This document shows positions 17,637 to 25,581 of a DNA stretch of 54,597 nucleotides, in pieces. The position numbers and the translations under genes were made by a program. The first letter of the stretch is position 1, and every line of letters begins with the position of its first letter. The DNA is from Lysobacter sp. Root690. Lineage in GTDB: Bacteria; Pseudomonadota; Gammaproteobacteria; Xanthomonadales; Xanthomonadaceae. The notes below the pieces were generated by a model that did no database searches, had not been told where the DNA came from, and was given only the letters and a program-made list of their open reading frames with translations. The stretch spans positions 89,319-143,915 of the forward strand of contig NZ_LMHM01000014.1 of NCBI RefSeq assembly GCF_001427785.1, in the 5' to 3' direction.

Positions 17637-18221
17637 TCAGGTCGGCGACCAGGCTTGCGTCAATTCGGCCGGATCGGGGCGCTCGCGTTCGGGCGCATCG
17701 AGCTTCGGCGTGCCGATATGGATGAAGCCGGCGATGCGTTCGTCGGCCTGCAGGCCCAGCCAGTTCGCGACCTGTTGATCGTAGGCCGGCCAGCCGGTCA
17801 GCCAGACCGCGCCGAAGCCGAAGGCCTGCGCCGCCTGCAACAACGCGAAGCACACGCTGCCGACGGTGAGCACGCGTTCGAACTCGGGGATTTTTTCGTC
17901 GGGGCCGAGCTTGGCGATCACGGTGACGATCAGCGGCGCGGAGGAATACCGGCCGCGGTCCTTTTCGATAGCGGCCTCGCCGGCGTTGGGAAACACCTCG
18001 ATGCCGCGTGCGGCGACGCGTTCGCCGAGGGCGTGGCGCGCGTCACCTTCAATGGTGAGGAAGCGGAACGGCACGCGCTTGCCGTGATCGGGCACGCGCA
18101 CGGCCGAGGTCAACATACGTTTAAGGGTGGATTCGTCCGGTCCGGGCGCGGTGAGCTGCTTGGCGGGCACGGATCGACGGCTGTCGAGGGCGATGAGCAA
18201 GTCGGGGGAGGCGGTGGGCAT
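17637..18221 (-). CDS. Nitroreductase family FMN protein (YdjA-like)
   Basis: A 194-residue minimal nitroreductase. The N-terminal LLIALDSRRSVPAKQLTAPGPDESTLKRMLTSA includes the RRS FMN-binding signature, VPDHGKRVPFRFLTIEG is the YdjA-type segment, and GAVWLTGWPAYD ... IGTPKLDAPERERPD completes the domain. Such enzymes bind FMN as dimers and reduce nitro compounds or quinone-like substrates with NAD(P)H. In-frame upstream starts exist (GTG at 18263), but ATG 18221 fits family length. It is divergent from the DUF1631 gene across about 125 bp. Confidence 0.88.
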   Translation of the reverse strand: MPTASPDLLIALDSRRSVPAKQLTAPGPDESTLKRMLTSAVRVPDHGKRVPFRFLTIEGDARHALGERVAARGIEVFPNAGEAAIEKDRGRYSSAPLIVTVIAKLGPDEKIPEFERVLTVGSVCFALLQAAQAFGFGAVWLTGWPAYDQQVANWLGLQADERIAGFIHIGTPKLDAPERERPDPAELTQAWSPT

Positions 18222-18345
18222 GGAAGTAAGTTGAACCTCGGTCACAAAAATGAATGGCGACACATAAATGGACGCATCTAGGCACTATCCTGACCGTGGC
18301 AGTCGCAAACAGACGCGACCGCATCCATCAGGGGGAACTCCGTAC

Positions 18346-20661
18346 GTGTCCGGTCATTTGCACGGCGTCGTTCAGACCACGCGCAGCGATCCGTCGCGCG
18401 TGCTCGAAGAAATCAAACGACAGACGCTCGAGCAACTCGGGGGGCTGCCGGGCACCTTGTATGGACCGATCGAGGAAGCGCTGAAGGCCGACTCGCTCAA
18501 GGGCGACGGTCGCAATCATCATTACGAAGACCAGGCCGCATTGTGGATCCTGCGTCAGCAACAGGCCAGCCATGTGATGGCGTTTCGCCAGCAGGTCGGT
18601 CACGGCTTCGACGCGTTCCGCCAGCCCGGCAGCGTGGTCGGCGGGCTCGGCGGTTCGCCGCTGCAACTGGTCGGCGAGCAGCAACTGGCGTTCGACCTGG
18701 ACGGCGAGCGCCTGACCGAGGCGCTGGAAGTGCGCTATCAGCGCCCGCTGGAAATGATCCGCAGCCGTCTGCAGATGATGTCGCAGGCAATGGGCGCGCC
18801 CGAAGGCGACAACCCGCTAGGCCCGTACCGGCTGGTCAAGGCCTTCACCGCCATCTACAGCGAAGCGCAGGTCAACGAGAGCCTGCGCCTGCGCCTGTTC
18901 CGCCAGTACGAATACGAACTCGCGCGGCTGCTCGGCGACTTGTACGGCCGCGTCAACAATCTGATGGCGACGGCCGGTTACGGTGTCAGCATGGGCGGCG
19001 CAGGCGCGCCCGCGGCACCGGCTCGCGCGGCCGAAGAGCGCCGCGACCGCAACACGCTCGACAGCGTGTTCGACACCGTCCCGCATCGCGAGGCTGCCGC
19101 GTCCGTGCCCCACGACTACAACGCTCATTCCGCCGCGAGCGGCGGTTACGGCGGCGGCCAGGCCGCGCATGCCGGCGGTCACGACAGCCAGCCCAATAAT
19201 CAGACGATTTCGCAGGCCGATGTGGCGGCGATGGCCAGCGAACTGGCCGAATTGCGTTCGCAACTGCACGCCTGGCGCGAGGGCATGGTCAAGGCCGGCG
19301 GTCCGCCGCCGGGGCAGGCGCCGCAGCGTTCGATGGCGCCGCGGCGCGAGCTGCGCATCGACGAAGTGGTCGGCATGGCCTCGCTGTTGCAGCCCGAACC
19401 GCCGGACGCGTACGCGCGCGCGTTGGCGGTGTCCGGACGCCTGGGCGAAACCATCCGCGACCAATTGTTCGACGGCGCGCGCCGGCTCGGCTTTAATCCC
19501 GACCAGACCTGCTTCAGCGCCGAAGAGGACGATGCGATCGATCTGGTCGCGTTGCTGTTCGATTCGCTGTTCCGCAATCACGCCTTGCAGGACCGCGCGC
19601 GGCGCGTGTATGCGCGGCTGGTGATGCCCTACGTCAAGGTCGCGCTGACCGACAACGAGGTGTTCGTCAAACGCGAACACCCGGCGCGGCGCCTGCTCGA
19701 TGCGATCACCGAAGCCTGCGAAGGCAACGACGGCGAAACCCCGCAGGACCGCGATCTGCTCGAGCGCGCTTCTGATATTTCGCAGCGCATCGTCTCCGAT
19801 TACAACGAAGACCTGGCGGTGTTCGAGCTGGCTCACGCCGAACTCGACGCGTTGTTGTCGCAGCATCGGCGCCGGATCGAACTGCAGGAACAGCGCGCGG
19901 CCAAGGCGACCTACGGACGCGAGCGCCTCGGCGCGGCGCGCAGCCAGGCCGACGCGGCGGTGCGCGAACGCATCGGCGAAGGCCGGCTGACCCAGGCGGT
20001 GGCCGATTTCCTGGCCACGCCGTGGCGTCACCACATGGTCCAGGTGCTGCTGCGCGAAAACGAAGATCCCAAGCGCCGCGCCCAGGCGCTGGCACTGGGC
20101 GACGCGCTGGTGATGGCCGACAAGCTCGCCGCCGAGAACCGCGGCCGCGAACTGGCCGATCAGTTGTTGGCGCTGCAGCCGATTATCGTCCAGTGCCTGG
20201 CCAGTTCGGGCCTGGACGACAGCGCGGCCCAGCACGGCATGGCCGGCCTGGTGCGGGCGCTGGCGACCCCGGACAGCGAGCGCGACGAACATGCGCCGCC
20301 GAGCGCGTCGGAGGTCGAGGAAGACATCGCCGAGGAGCGCCGCCTGTACATGGCCGGCGGCGGCGACGGTTCCGGCGCGCACGATCCCTTGCTGGCCGAA
20401 CGCATGCGCCAGCTTGAGCCGGGCGATTGGCTGCGCCTGACCAACACCCAGGGCGAGACCGTCGCGGTGAAGGTCGCCTGGGTCAGTCCGCTGACCTCGC
20501 GTTTCCTGCTGGTCAACCGGCGCGGCGTACGCGCGCTGGTGGCGTCGGCGGAGGAATTGGCGGTATTGGCGGCGTCCGGACGGTTGTTGGTCGGCGCCGA
20601 ACGCACCGCGTTCGATGAAGCGATGCGGCAGGTGCGGCGGCATCTGGATCGGGTGATCTGA
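18346..20661 (+). CDS. DUF1631 family protein
   Basis: A 771-residue cytoplasmic protein of the DUF1631 family, widespread in beta- and gammaproteobacteria and without a firmly established function. Signs are RVLEEIKRQTLEQLGGLP at the start, DPLGPYRLVKAFTAIYSEAQ-like segments, LFDSLFRNHALQDRARRVYARLVMPYVKVAL in the middle, and a C-terminal PilZ-like stretch (RLTNTQGETVAVKVAWVSPLTSRF) with LLVNRRGVR. The frame is open from 18268, but the GTG at 18346 is chosen because GGGGGAA lies 7-8 bp upstream. A low-complexity Gly/Ala/His linker (about 240-300) separates the halves. Confidence 0.82.
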   Translation: MSGHLHGVVQTTRSDPSRVLEEIKRQTLEQLGGLPGTLYGPIEEALKADSLKGDGRNHHYEDQAALWILRQQQASHVMAFRQQVGHGFDAFRQPGSVVGGLGGSPLQLVGEQQLAFDLDGERLTEALEVRYQRPLEMIRSRLQMMSQAMGAPEGDNPLGPYRLVKAFTAIYSEAQVNESLRLRLFRQYEYELARLLGDLYGRVNNLMATAGYGVSMGGAGAPAAPARAAEERRDRNTLDSVFDTVPHREAAASVPHDYNAHSAASGGYGGGQAAHAGGHDSQPNNQTISQADVAAMASELAELRSQLHAWREGMVKAGGPPPGQAPQRSMAPRRELRIDEVVGMASLLQPEPPDAYARALAVSGRLGETIRDQLFDGARRLGFNPDQTCFSAEEDDAIDLVALLFDSLFRNHALQDRARRVYARLVMPYVKVALTDNEVFVKREHPARRLLDAITEACEGNDGETPQDRDLLERASDISQRIVSDYNEDLAVFELAHAELDALLSQHRRRIELQEQRAAKATYGRERLGAARSQADAAVRERIGEGRLTQAVADFLATPWRHHMVQVLLRENEDPKRRAQALALGDALVMADKLAAENRGRELADQLLALQPIIVQCLASSGLDDSAAQHGMAGLVRALATPDSERDEHAPPSASEVEEDIAEERRLYMAGGGDGSGAHDPLLAERMRQLEPGDWLRLTNTQGETVAVKVAWVSPLTSRFLLVNRRGVRALVASAEELAVLAASGRLLVGAERTAFDEAMRQVRRHLDRVI

Positions 20662-20755
20662 GTTACCGCGAGCGGGCGGGCATTAGGAAGCTGCGTTCGC
20701 TGTCGATGCTTGCTTGGCCGTAGCGATGTCCTTATCTCGAGAAGCACTACCACGA

Positions 20756-20780
20756 CGGGGCGAAAGCCCCGAAGTTTTTT
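20756..20780 (+). terminator. Rho-independent terminator downstream of DUF1631 gene
   Basis: A perfect stem CGGGGC (20756-20761) / GCCCCG (20766-20771) closes a GAAA tetraloop and is followed by AAG and six T (20775-20780). Confidence 0.75.
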
Positions 20781-20905
20781 GTGGGAAGGCCTTCAGGCCC
20801 GACGCTTTCGGCTCCGATGCGGCGACTTGACCGGAAGGCGTCGGGGCTGACGCCCGTTCCGCGAAACCTCGCGGGGTCGCGGCGACCGAACGGCTCAGAC
20901 AGGCA
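20781..20905. repeat. Hairpin-rich intergenic repeat-like block
   Basis: Between the terminator and pntA lies a block of short hairpins: GGCCTT-CAGGCC-type pairing near 20790, GGCGTC/GACGCC (20839-20844, 20851-20856) and CCGCG/CGCGG (20861-20865, 20872-20876). It resembles dispersed intergenic elements of Lysobacter and Xanthomonas. The rest of 20662-21033 shows no gene. Confidence 0.45.
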
Positions 20906-21033
20906 CCCAGCTTGGCCCCACGATGTGACCCCAATCCGTTTCCGCGCGCTGCCGCCGTCGCCGTCATCGATCCGAGATCGCACGGCCGCCGGGCATTCCG
21001 CTACGATGCGGTGAACGGGGTACGGAGCGGAGC

Positions 21034-22137
21034 ATGTCGGGCATTACGATTGGCGTTGCGAGCGAAACCGCATCAGGCGAGAAGCGCGTCGCGCTCACGC
21101 CGGAAACCTGCAAGAAACTGGTCGCCCGCGGCGCGCGGGTGCGCGTGCAGCGCGGCGCCGGCCGCGCGGCGAGCTTCACCGACGATGCCTATGTCCAGGC
21201 CGGCGCCGAACTCGCCGACGACGCGGCCGCGGCCGTGGCCGACGCCGAAGTGGTGCTGTGCGTGCAGGCGCCCGATCCGACGCGGCTGGCGACCCTGCGC
21301 GAAGGCGCGGCGCTGGTCGGCCTGCTGCAGCCGCAGGCCGATGCCGCGCGCGGCGAGGCGATCGTCGCGCGCAAACTCAATGCCTTCCCGCTCGAACGTC
21401 TGCCGCGCACCACCCGCGCGCAGGCCATGGACGTACTCAGCTCGCAGGCCGGCATGGCTGGCTACAAGGCGGTGCTGATCGCGGCCCAACTGGCGCCGCG
21501 CTTCTTCCCGATGCTGACCACCGCGGCCGGCACGATCCGTCCATCCAAGGTGCTGATCGTCGGTGCCGGCGTCGCCGGCCTGCAGGCGATCGCGACCGCC
21601 AAGCGCCTGGGCGCGCAGGTCGAGGGCTTCGACGTGCGCCCGGAAACGCGCGAACAGATCGAATCGCTCGGCGGCAAGTTCCTCGACCTGGGCGTCAGCG
21701 CCGCGGGCGAGGGCGGTTACGCGCGCCAGCTCACCGAGGAAGAACGCGCCGAGCAGCAGCGCCGGCTCGGCGAACATCTCAAGAACATCGACGTGATCGT
21801 CTGCACCGCCGCGGTGCCGGGGCGCCCGGCGCCGAAGATCGTGACCGCGGCGATGATCGGCGGAATGAAGCCCGGCAGCGTGCTGGTCGATCTGGCCGCC
21901 GAAACCGGCGGCAATTGCGAACTCACCCGGCCCGGCGAAACCATCGACGTCAACGGCGTGACCGTCGCCGGGCCGTTGAATCTGGCCAGCAGCGGCGCGG
22001 TGCATGCCAGCGAGATGTATGCGCGCAACGTGTTCAATTTCGTCAGCCTGTTCGTCAACGATGGCGCGGTGAATTTCGACTGGAACGACGAATTGCTGAC
22101 CAAGACGGTGTGGCCGGAGCGCGCGGCGCCCGCCTGA
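21034..22137 (+). CDS. pntA: NAD(P) transhydrogenase alpha subunit, NAD-binding part (PntAA)
   Basis: A 367-residue soluble dI component that binds NAD(H). Proton-translocating transhydrogenase couples proton import to hydride transfer from NADH to NADP+, supplying NADPH. The sequence begins ITIGVASETASGEKRVALTPET, typical of the alanine dehydrogenase/PNT N-terminal domain; VLIVGAGVAGLQAIATAKRLGAQVEGFDVR is the Rossmann NAD site, and the RQLTEEERAEQQRRL ... VICTAAVPGRPAPKIVT loop is diagnostic. It ends before the membrane part, as in three-subunit enzymes; the matching membrane subunits are about 3 kb away (25145, 25582). A GGAG site precedes the ATG. Confidence 0.95.
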   Translation: MSGITIGVASETASGEKRVALTPETCKKLVARGARVRVQRGAGRAASFTDDAYVQAGAELADDAAAAVADAEVVLCVQAPDPTRLATLREGAALVGLLQPQADAARGEAIVARKLNAFPLERLPRTTRAQAMDVLSSQAGMAGYKAVLIAAQLAPRFFPMLTTAAGTIRPSKVLIVGAGVAGLQAIATAKRLGAQVEGFDVRPETREQIESLGGKFLDLGVSAAGEGGYARQLTEEERAEQQRRLGEHLKNIDVIVCTAAVPGRPAPKIVTAAMIGGMKPGSVLVDLAAETGGNCELTRPGETIDVNGVTVAGPLNLASSGAVHASEMYARNVFNFVSLFVNDGAVNFDWNDELLTKTVWPERAAPA

Positions 22138-22140
22138 TCG

Positions 22141-22785
22141 GTGAAGCGGATCGTCACCCGCGAGGATGCGATCGCCTGGTTCAAGGACCAGGGTTTCCTG
22201 CATTGGCCGGGCGCCGAGCGTCCGGGCCATATCGGTGTCGCCGGCGAAGCCGAACGCGTGGTGCTGGGTGCCGGCGGGCCCGGGGATCCAGGCACGGTGC
22301 TCGATCTGCATCACGACACCTTTCTGATCGCTCAGAACGGCGCGCGCTGGCAGGTCGTGGCCAGCGCGGCGCAGAGCGACGACACAAGTTTCGATTCCTT
22401 GCATGAGGCCGCGGTCGAAGTCGGCCGCCGTATCAACGCGCTTCGCAACGAACGCGGCCGCGGCCATGACGCGCTCGCCGATGCGCTGTCGCAGTTGCGC
22501 ATGCGTGGCTTCGCGGTGCGCAGCGACCGGCATTGGTCGTCATCGCGCATCTTGCTGTTCGACGTAGCGCAGGGCGACACGTCGGATACCGATGAGATCA
22601 AGCGCAGCCGCGCCGTTTTCAGCCTGAGTTTCGATCCGCGACTCGGGGATTGGCGCGTGCTGGGCTATCGCGAGCCGCATCGCGGCGAGGAAATCAGGTT
22701 CGAAGCCTTGCATGACGCGATCGCCTGGTTGGCGGTGCGGCTGGATGGGGTTGTGGCGGCGGATGCGGGTGGGGTGTTGCGCTAA
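22141..22785 (+). CDS. Hypothetical protein after pntA
   Basis: A 214-residue soluble protein of unknown family, starting at a GTG 3 bp after the pntA stop, so probably cotranscribed. It has no signal peptide or membrane segment. The N-terminal REDAIAWFKDQGFLHWPG and C-terminal FEALHDAIAWLAVRLDG look like related helical segments flanking a beta-rich middle (VLDLHHDTFLIAQNGARWQV). No catalytic motif is recognised. Operon position alone does not establish a link to transhydrogenase. Confidence 0.65.
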   Translation: MKRIVTREDAIAWFKDQGFLHWPGAERPGHIGVAGEAERVVLGAGGPGDPGTVLDLHHDTFLIAQNGARWQVVASAAQSDDTSFDSLHEAAVEVGRRINALRNERGRGHDALADALSQLRMRGFAVRSDRHWSSSRILLFDVAQGDTSDTDEIKRSRAVFSLSFDPRLGDWRVLGYREPHRGEEIRFEALHDAIAWLAVRLDGVVAADAGGVLR

Positions 22786-22950
22786 GGCGCGCGGGCAGGC
22801 GCTATTGCGGCCGATTTATCGAGTTTCCGCGGGTTGCGTCGCGGCGGCGCCTGGCGTTGCGGCGCCCCCTCCTAAGGGGATCGCGTGTTTGAGGCGATCA
22901 CGCTGTGGTGGTGGCCAGATGAAATGCGGTGGCGCCGTGGATGCGGTGGC

Positions 22951-22978
22951 GCGGTCGCGGCTTGCGCCGCTCCTGCAG
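22951..22978 (-). repeat. REP-like dispersed repeat, copy 2
   Basis: Reverse-orientation copy of the element seen at 61-90 (GCGGTCGCGGCTTGCGCCGC then TCCTGCAG). It pairs with the forward copy 27 bp downstream and could form a large cruciform or mRNA stem. Confidence 0.75.
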
Positions 22979-23004
22979 GGGGCCGTCGTAGCCGCGATCA
23001 GGCC

Positions 23005-23029
23005 CTGTAGGAGCGGCGCAAGCCGCGAC
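23005..23029 (+). repeat. REP-like dispersed repeat, copy 3
   Basis: Forward copy (CTGTAGGAGCGGCGCAAGCC then GCGAC) facing copy 2, giving the paired inverted arrangement typical of bacterial REP/BIME units. Confidence 0.75.
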
Positions 23030-23116
23030 ACGCAAGGTTCGATGGCGACGTCATCAGGTCGCCCGGATTAAATAGGCGGTGCGCGCTTGTGGCTTCGGCC
23101 AGCGCCGGGTCAAATC

Positions 23117-23186
23117 GATTCCCGATTCCCGATTCCCGATTCCCGAAACCCGAAACCCGAAACCCGAAACCCGAAACCCGAAACTC
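23117..23186. repeat. Heptamer tandem array (GATTCCC)4(GAAACCC)5 plus one
   Basis: Four exact GATTCCC units (23117-23144), five GAAACCC units (23145-23179) and a variant GAAACTC (23180-23186). The array runs into the stop codon (23185-23187) of the minus-strand DUF3106 gene. A sister array GAATCCC lies at 31155. Confidence 0.95.
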
Positions 23187-23664
23187 AATCCCGCGGCCGC
23201 CGCCCACCCTCGGGCTTCGGCGGCGCGGGATTGGCCTGCACCCAGGCGCGGCGCTGCTCCGGAGTCATGGTGCGCCACTTCTCCATCAGCGCGCGACGCG
23301 CATTGTCGTCCAGGCCGTGCATCTTGCCGAACAGGGCGCGCATCTGGCCGCGCTCTTCCGGGTTCAGATGCTCCCAGCGCTTCATGCCGCGGCGTGCGTC
23401 CTGGCGTTCGTCGGGGCTCATCTGCTGCCAGCGACGGGCGTGTTCGAACATGCGCTCGCGTTCATCCGGCGAGTTGTTCCAGCGGTCGCGCATCGGCGCG
23501 ATCAACTGCTCGCGCTGCGCCGGGCTGAGCTGCTCCCACTTCGGCAGGTTGGCCGCGGACGCGCCCGAAGGCGGGGGCGGCGGCGCGGCGAAGGCCGGCG
23601 CGGCGAACAGGACGCCGACGGCCAGGGCCAGGCCGGCGAAGCGGAGCGTAGCGAGGCGACGCAT
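23185..23664 (-). CDS. DUF3106 exported protein
   Basis: A 159-residue predicted secreted or periplasmic protein. A signal peptide (LRFAGLALAVGVLFAAPAFA) is followed by a proline run and helical repeats with W-x2-MSPDERQ-like units (WEQLSPAQREQL, WQQMSPDERQDA, WEHLNPEERGQM, WRTMTPEQRRAW), the hallmark of DUF3106. Function is unknown. It follows the ECF sigma factor and its putative membrane partner on the minus strand within 10 bp, as this family often does. The stop codon lies inside the last unit of a heptamer array. Confidence 0.85.
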   Translation of the reverse strand: MRRLATLRFAGLALAVGVLFAAPAFAAPPPPPSGASAANLPKWEQLSPAQREQLIAPMRDRWNNSPDERERMFEHARRWQQMSPDERQDARRGMKRWEHLNPEERGQMRALFGKMHGLDDNARRALMEKWRTMTPEQRRAWVQANPAPPKPEGGRRPRD

Positions 23665-23670
23665 GGCGGG

Positions 23671-24123
23671 TTACTCCGTGTGAGTCGGCAGGGCGTCGGT
23701 GTTGGACGCCAGCCACAGGTAAAGATCGGGACTTTCGTCGAGCGCGGCGACCGCGGTGTCGGGGTCGTAGCTGACGTCGACGACCGGGTGGGCGACCTCG
23801 GCGGTGCCGGCGAGCGCGGGCACCGCGGTGACGCCGGGCGCGCTGCCCGAGCTCCCCGGATTGCCGACGAATTGCAGGCCCAGCGCCAGCGCGAACGCGG
23901 CCACGCCGCCGCTGGCCAGGGCCCAGCCGAACACGCCGCCGCGGCGCTGGGCGCGCGCGGTGGAGTCGTTGCGGATTGCGCGCAGGCGCATGCGGGTGTC
24001 CGGGCTGACCTGTTCGACCGCCTGCGCGTACATCGCGCGCATCGCCGCGTCGAAGCGCTGCTCCGGGTCGTCGTGCCGCTGGGACCGCGACGGGTCGCCG
24101 CCGGGTGGGTTGTGAGTGTTCAT
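23671..24123 (-). CDS. Putative membrane-anchored anti-sigma-like protein
   Basis: A 150-residue single-pass protein. The N-terminal cytoplasmic part (about 75 residues, including RFDAAMRAMYAQAVEQVSPDTRMRLRAIR) precedes a transmembrane helix (GWALASGGVAAFALALGLQFVG) and an extracytoplasmic tail (DLYLWLASNTDALPTH). Its start overlaps the sigma factor stop as ATGA (24120-24123), and GGAGG sits at correct spacing for this ATG rather than the one two codons earlier. Position directly after an ECF sigma gene suggests an anti-sigma or signal-sensing role; no ZAS zinc motif is visible. Confidence 0.7.
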   Translation of the reverse strand: MNTHNPPGGDPSRSQRHDDPEQRFDAAMRAMYAQAVEQVSPDTRMRLRAIRNDSTARAQRRGGVFGWALASGGVAAFALALGLQFVGNPGSSGSAPGVTAVPALAGTAEVAHPVVDVSYDPDTAVAALDESPDLYLWLASNTDALPTHTE

Positions 24124-24944
24124 CGCCATTCCTCCAATTGCCGCTGCAGGGCTTCGCGTGCTCGCGACAGATGGGTTTTCACCGCGCCTTCGCTGCAACC
24201 CATCGCCCGCGCGGTCGTGGCGACGTCGAGTTCTTCCAATATGCGCAAGGAAAACGCCTCGCGTTGCCGGCGCGGCAGCTTGGCCAGCGCGTCGGCGAGT
24301 TTGCCGTAGGCCTCGCGGCCGTCGTGGGTGCGCGAGGGGTCGGGGCCGTCGTCGGCCCAGTCCATCGGCGCATCGTCGTCGTCGCGCGCGGCCGGCATCA
24401 GCCAGCGCAGGCGGAAGGTGCGGCGGCGCTGGATGTCGACGATCCGGCTGCGCAGGATGCTCCAGAACAGCGGCGTCCATTCCTGCGGCGGACGCTCGCG
24501 GTAACCGAGCATCTTCATCATCGCGTCCTGCACCGCGTCCAGCGCATCCTCGCGATGGCGCAGGCCGAGTTCGGCGAAACGGAACGCGCGCGTGCCCAGC
24601 CCGGCCAGGAACTCCTCGATCGTCGCCGGCAGACGCGCGGGCGGTTCTTGCTGCGCCTGCTCGTGTCGGGCCTGCTCGTGCCGGGCCTGCTCGAGCCGGG
24701 CGTGTTCCTGCTGGACCTGTTCGATCGAGGCGGTGTCCGGCGGCGCGCTCTCGCGCAGCCTGCTCGTGGACGCAGCCGGGTCCGAGGCCAAGCCTGGCGC
24801 CGTTCGTGGCGTGCCCGGCACGGCCGACTCCGGGCGTGCGCCGGCCGCCCGCCGGTGGTCGTAGCGGTGTTCCAGCGGATCGCTCGGCGGGTCGTTGTCG
24901 ACGCTCACGGCCTCCAGCATACGGGCGCTTGGCGGTAGCAGCAC
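24120..24944 (-). CDS. ECF-like RNA polymerase sigma factor
   Basis: A 274-residue sigma-70 family factor. Region 2 is seen as FRFAELGLRHREDALDAVQDAMMKMLGY ... WTPLFWSILRSRIVDIQRR, and region 4 as LAKLPRRQREAFSLRILEELDVATTARAMGCSEGAVKTHLSRAREAL. An N-terminal extension of about 110 residues contains a Gln/Glu/His repeat (QARHEQARHEQ) and is not part of the usual ECF fold. A GTG start is chosen because a strong AGGAGG lies 5 bp upstream. It is divergent from pntA2 and translationally coupled to the putative membrane partner. Confidence 0.88.
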   Translation of the reverse strand: MLLPPSARMLEAVSVDNDPPSDPLEHRYDHRRAAGARPESAVPGTPRTAPGLASDPAASTSRLRESAPPDTASIEQVQQEHARLEQARHEQARHEQAQQEPPARLPATIEEFLAGLGTRAFRFAELGLRHREDALDAVQDAMMKMLGYRERPPQEWTPLFWSILRSRIVDIQRRRTFRLRWLMPAARDDDDAPMDWADDGPDPSRTHDGREAYGKLADALAKLPRRQREAFSLRILEELDVATTARAMGCSEGAVKTHLSRAREALQRQLEEWR

Positions 24945-25144
24945 CTGGACCTCCTCAACGGCGGCCGACCGGGCCGGGCGGGCGAGTGTGACGGCGGGTG
25001 GTGGTCGGCATGGGCAAATCCAGGCACCGGAATGTGCGGCGCTTACACAATCCGCAAACGTCCCCGCCCCGGATCGGTTGACAGCGCTGGCGCTGCATTC
25101 ACGGACGGTTATGATGCGGCTGACATCGCATGGGGACAGAACGG

Positions 25145-25450
25145 ATGAGCGACGGGTTCGTGGCGCTGTATATCTTCATGCTGGCGGGTATCGCCGGCCA
25201 CGTCATCATTTCGCGGGTGCCGGTGATCCTGCACACCCCGCTGATGTCGGGTTCCAACTTCATCCACGGGATCGTGCTGATCGGCGCGATCATCGTGCTC
25301 GGCCACGCCGACACCACCTTGGAGAAAGCCATCGGTTTCGTCGCGGTGCTGCTCGGCGCGGGCAACGCCGCCGGCGGCTACGTGGTGACCGAACGCATGC
25401 TGGAGATGTTCAAGTCCAGCAAGAAGCCGGCCGGCAAGGCGGGCGGTTGA
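25145..25450 (+). CDS. NAD(P) transhydrogenase alpha subunit part 2 (membrane, PntAB)
   Basis: A 101-residue inner-membrane subunit, the dII portion of the alpha chain in three-subunit transhydrogenases. It shows three hydrophobic segments (LYIFMLAGIAGHVIISRVP, NFIHGIVLIGAIIVLGHA, AIGFVAVLLGAGNAAGGYVVT) and the conserved TPLMSGSNFIHGIV proton-channel segment. It works with PntA (21034) and PntB immediately downstream. ATG 25145 is preferred over 25130 from family length. Normally it directly follows pntA; here about 3 kb of other genes intervene. Confidence 0.92.
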   Translation: MSDGFVALYIFMLAGIAGHVIISRVPVILHTPLMSGSNFIHGIVLIGAIIVLGHADTTLEKAIGFVAVLLGAGNAAGGYVVTERMLEMFKSSKKPAGKAGG

Positions 25451-25581
25451 ATGAGCGCTTTCGTGCCTTCGCCGCGCTCGCCGCGGCCGCCGTCATCGGC
25501 CTGGCGCTGGTCGCCGGCCTGTCTTTCCTCGGTTACGTCCTGCCGTCCGGGCAGCTGTCTTTCTATGGAGCGCGCGTCCTG

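Larger units (their letters stand above)
22786..23184. other. Repeat-rich intergenic region
   Basis: About 400 bp between converging genes. It holds an inverted pair of REP-like units (22951-22978 and 23005-23029) and a heptamer array (23117-23186). No gene was seen. Confidence 0.6.

Noticed and set aside
23117-23186. Possible CRISPR array
   Set aside because: Units are 7 bp with no spacers, and there are no cas genes. The arrays at 31155, 42627 and 54147 fail likewise.
25078-25115. TTGACA ... TATGAT as a pntA2 promoter
   Set aside because: The hexamers are 26 bp apart, too far for a sigma-70 promoter.
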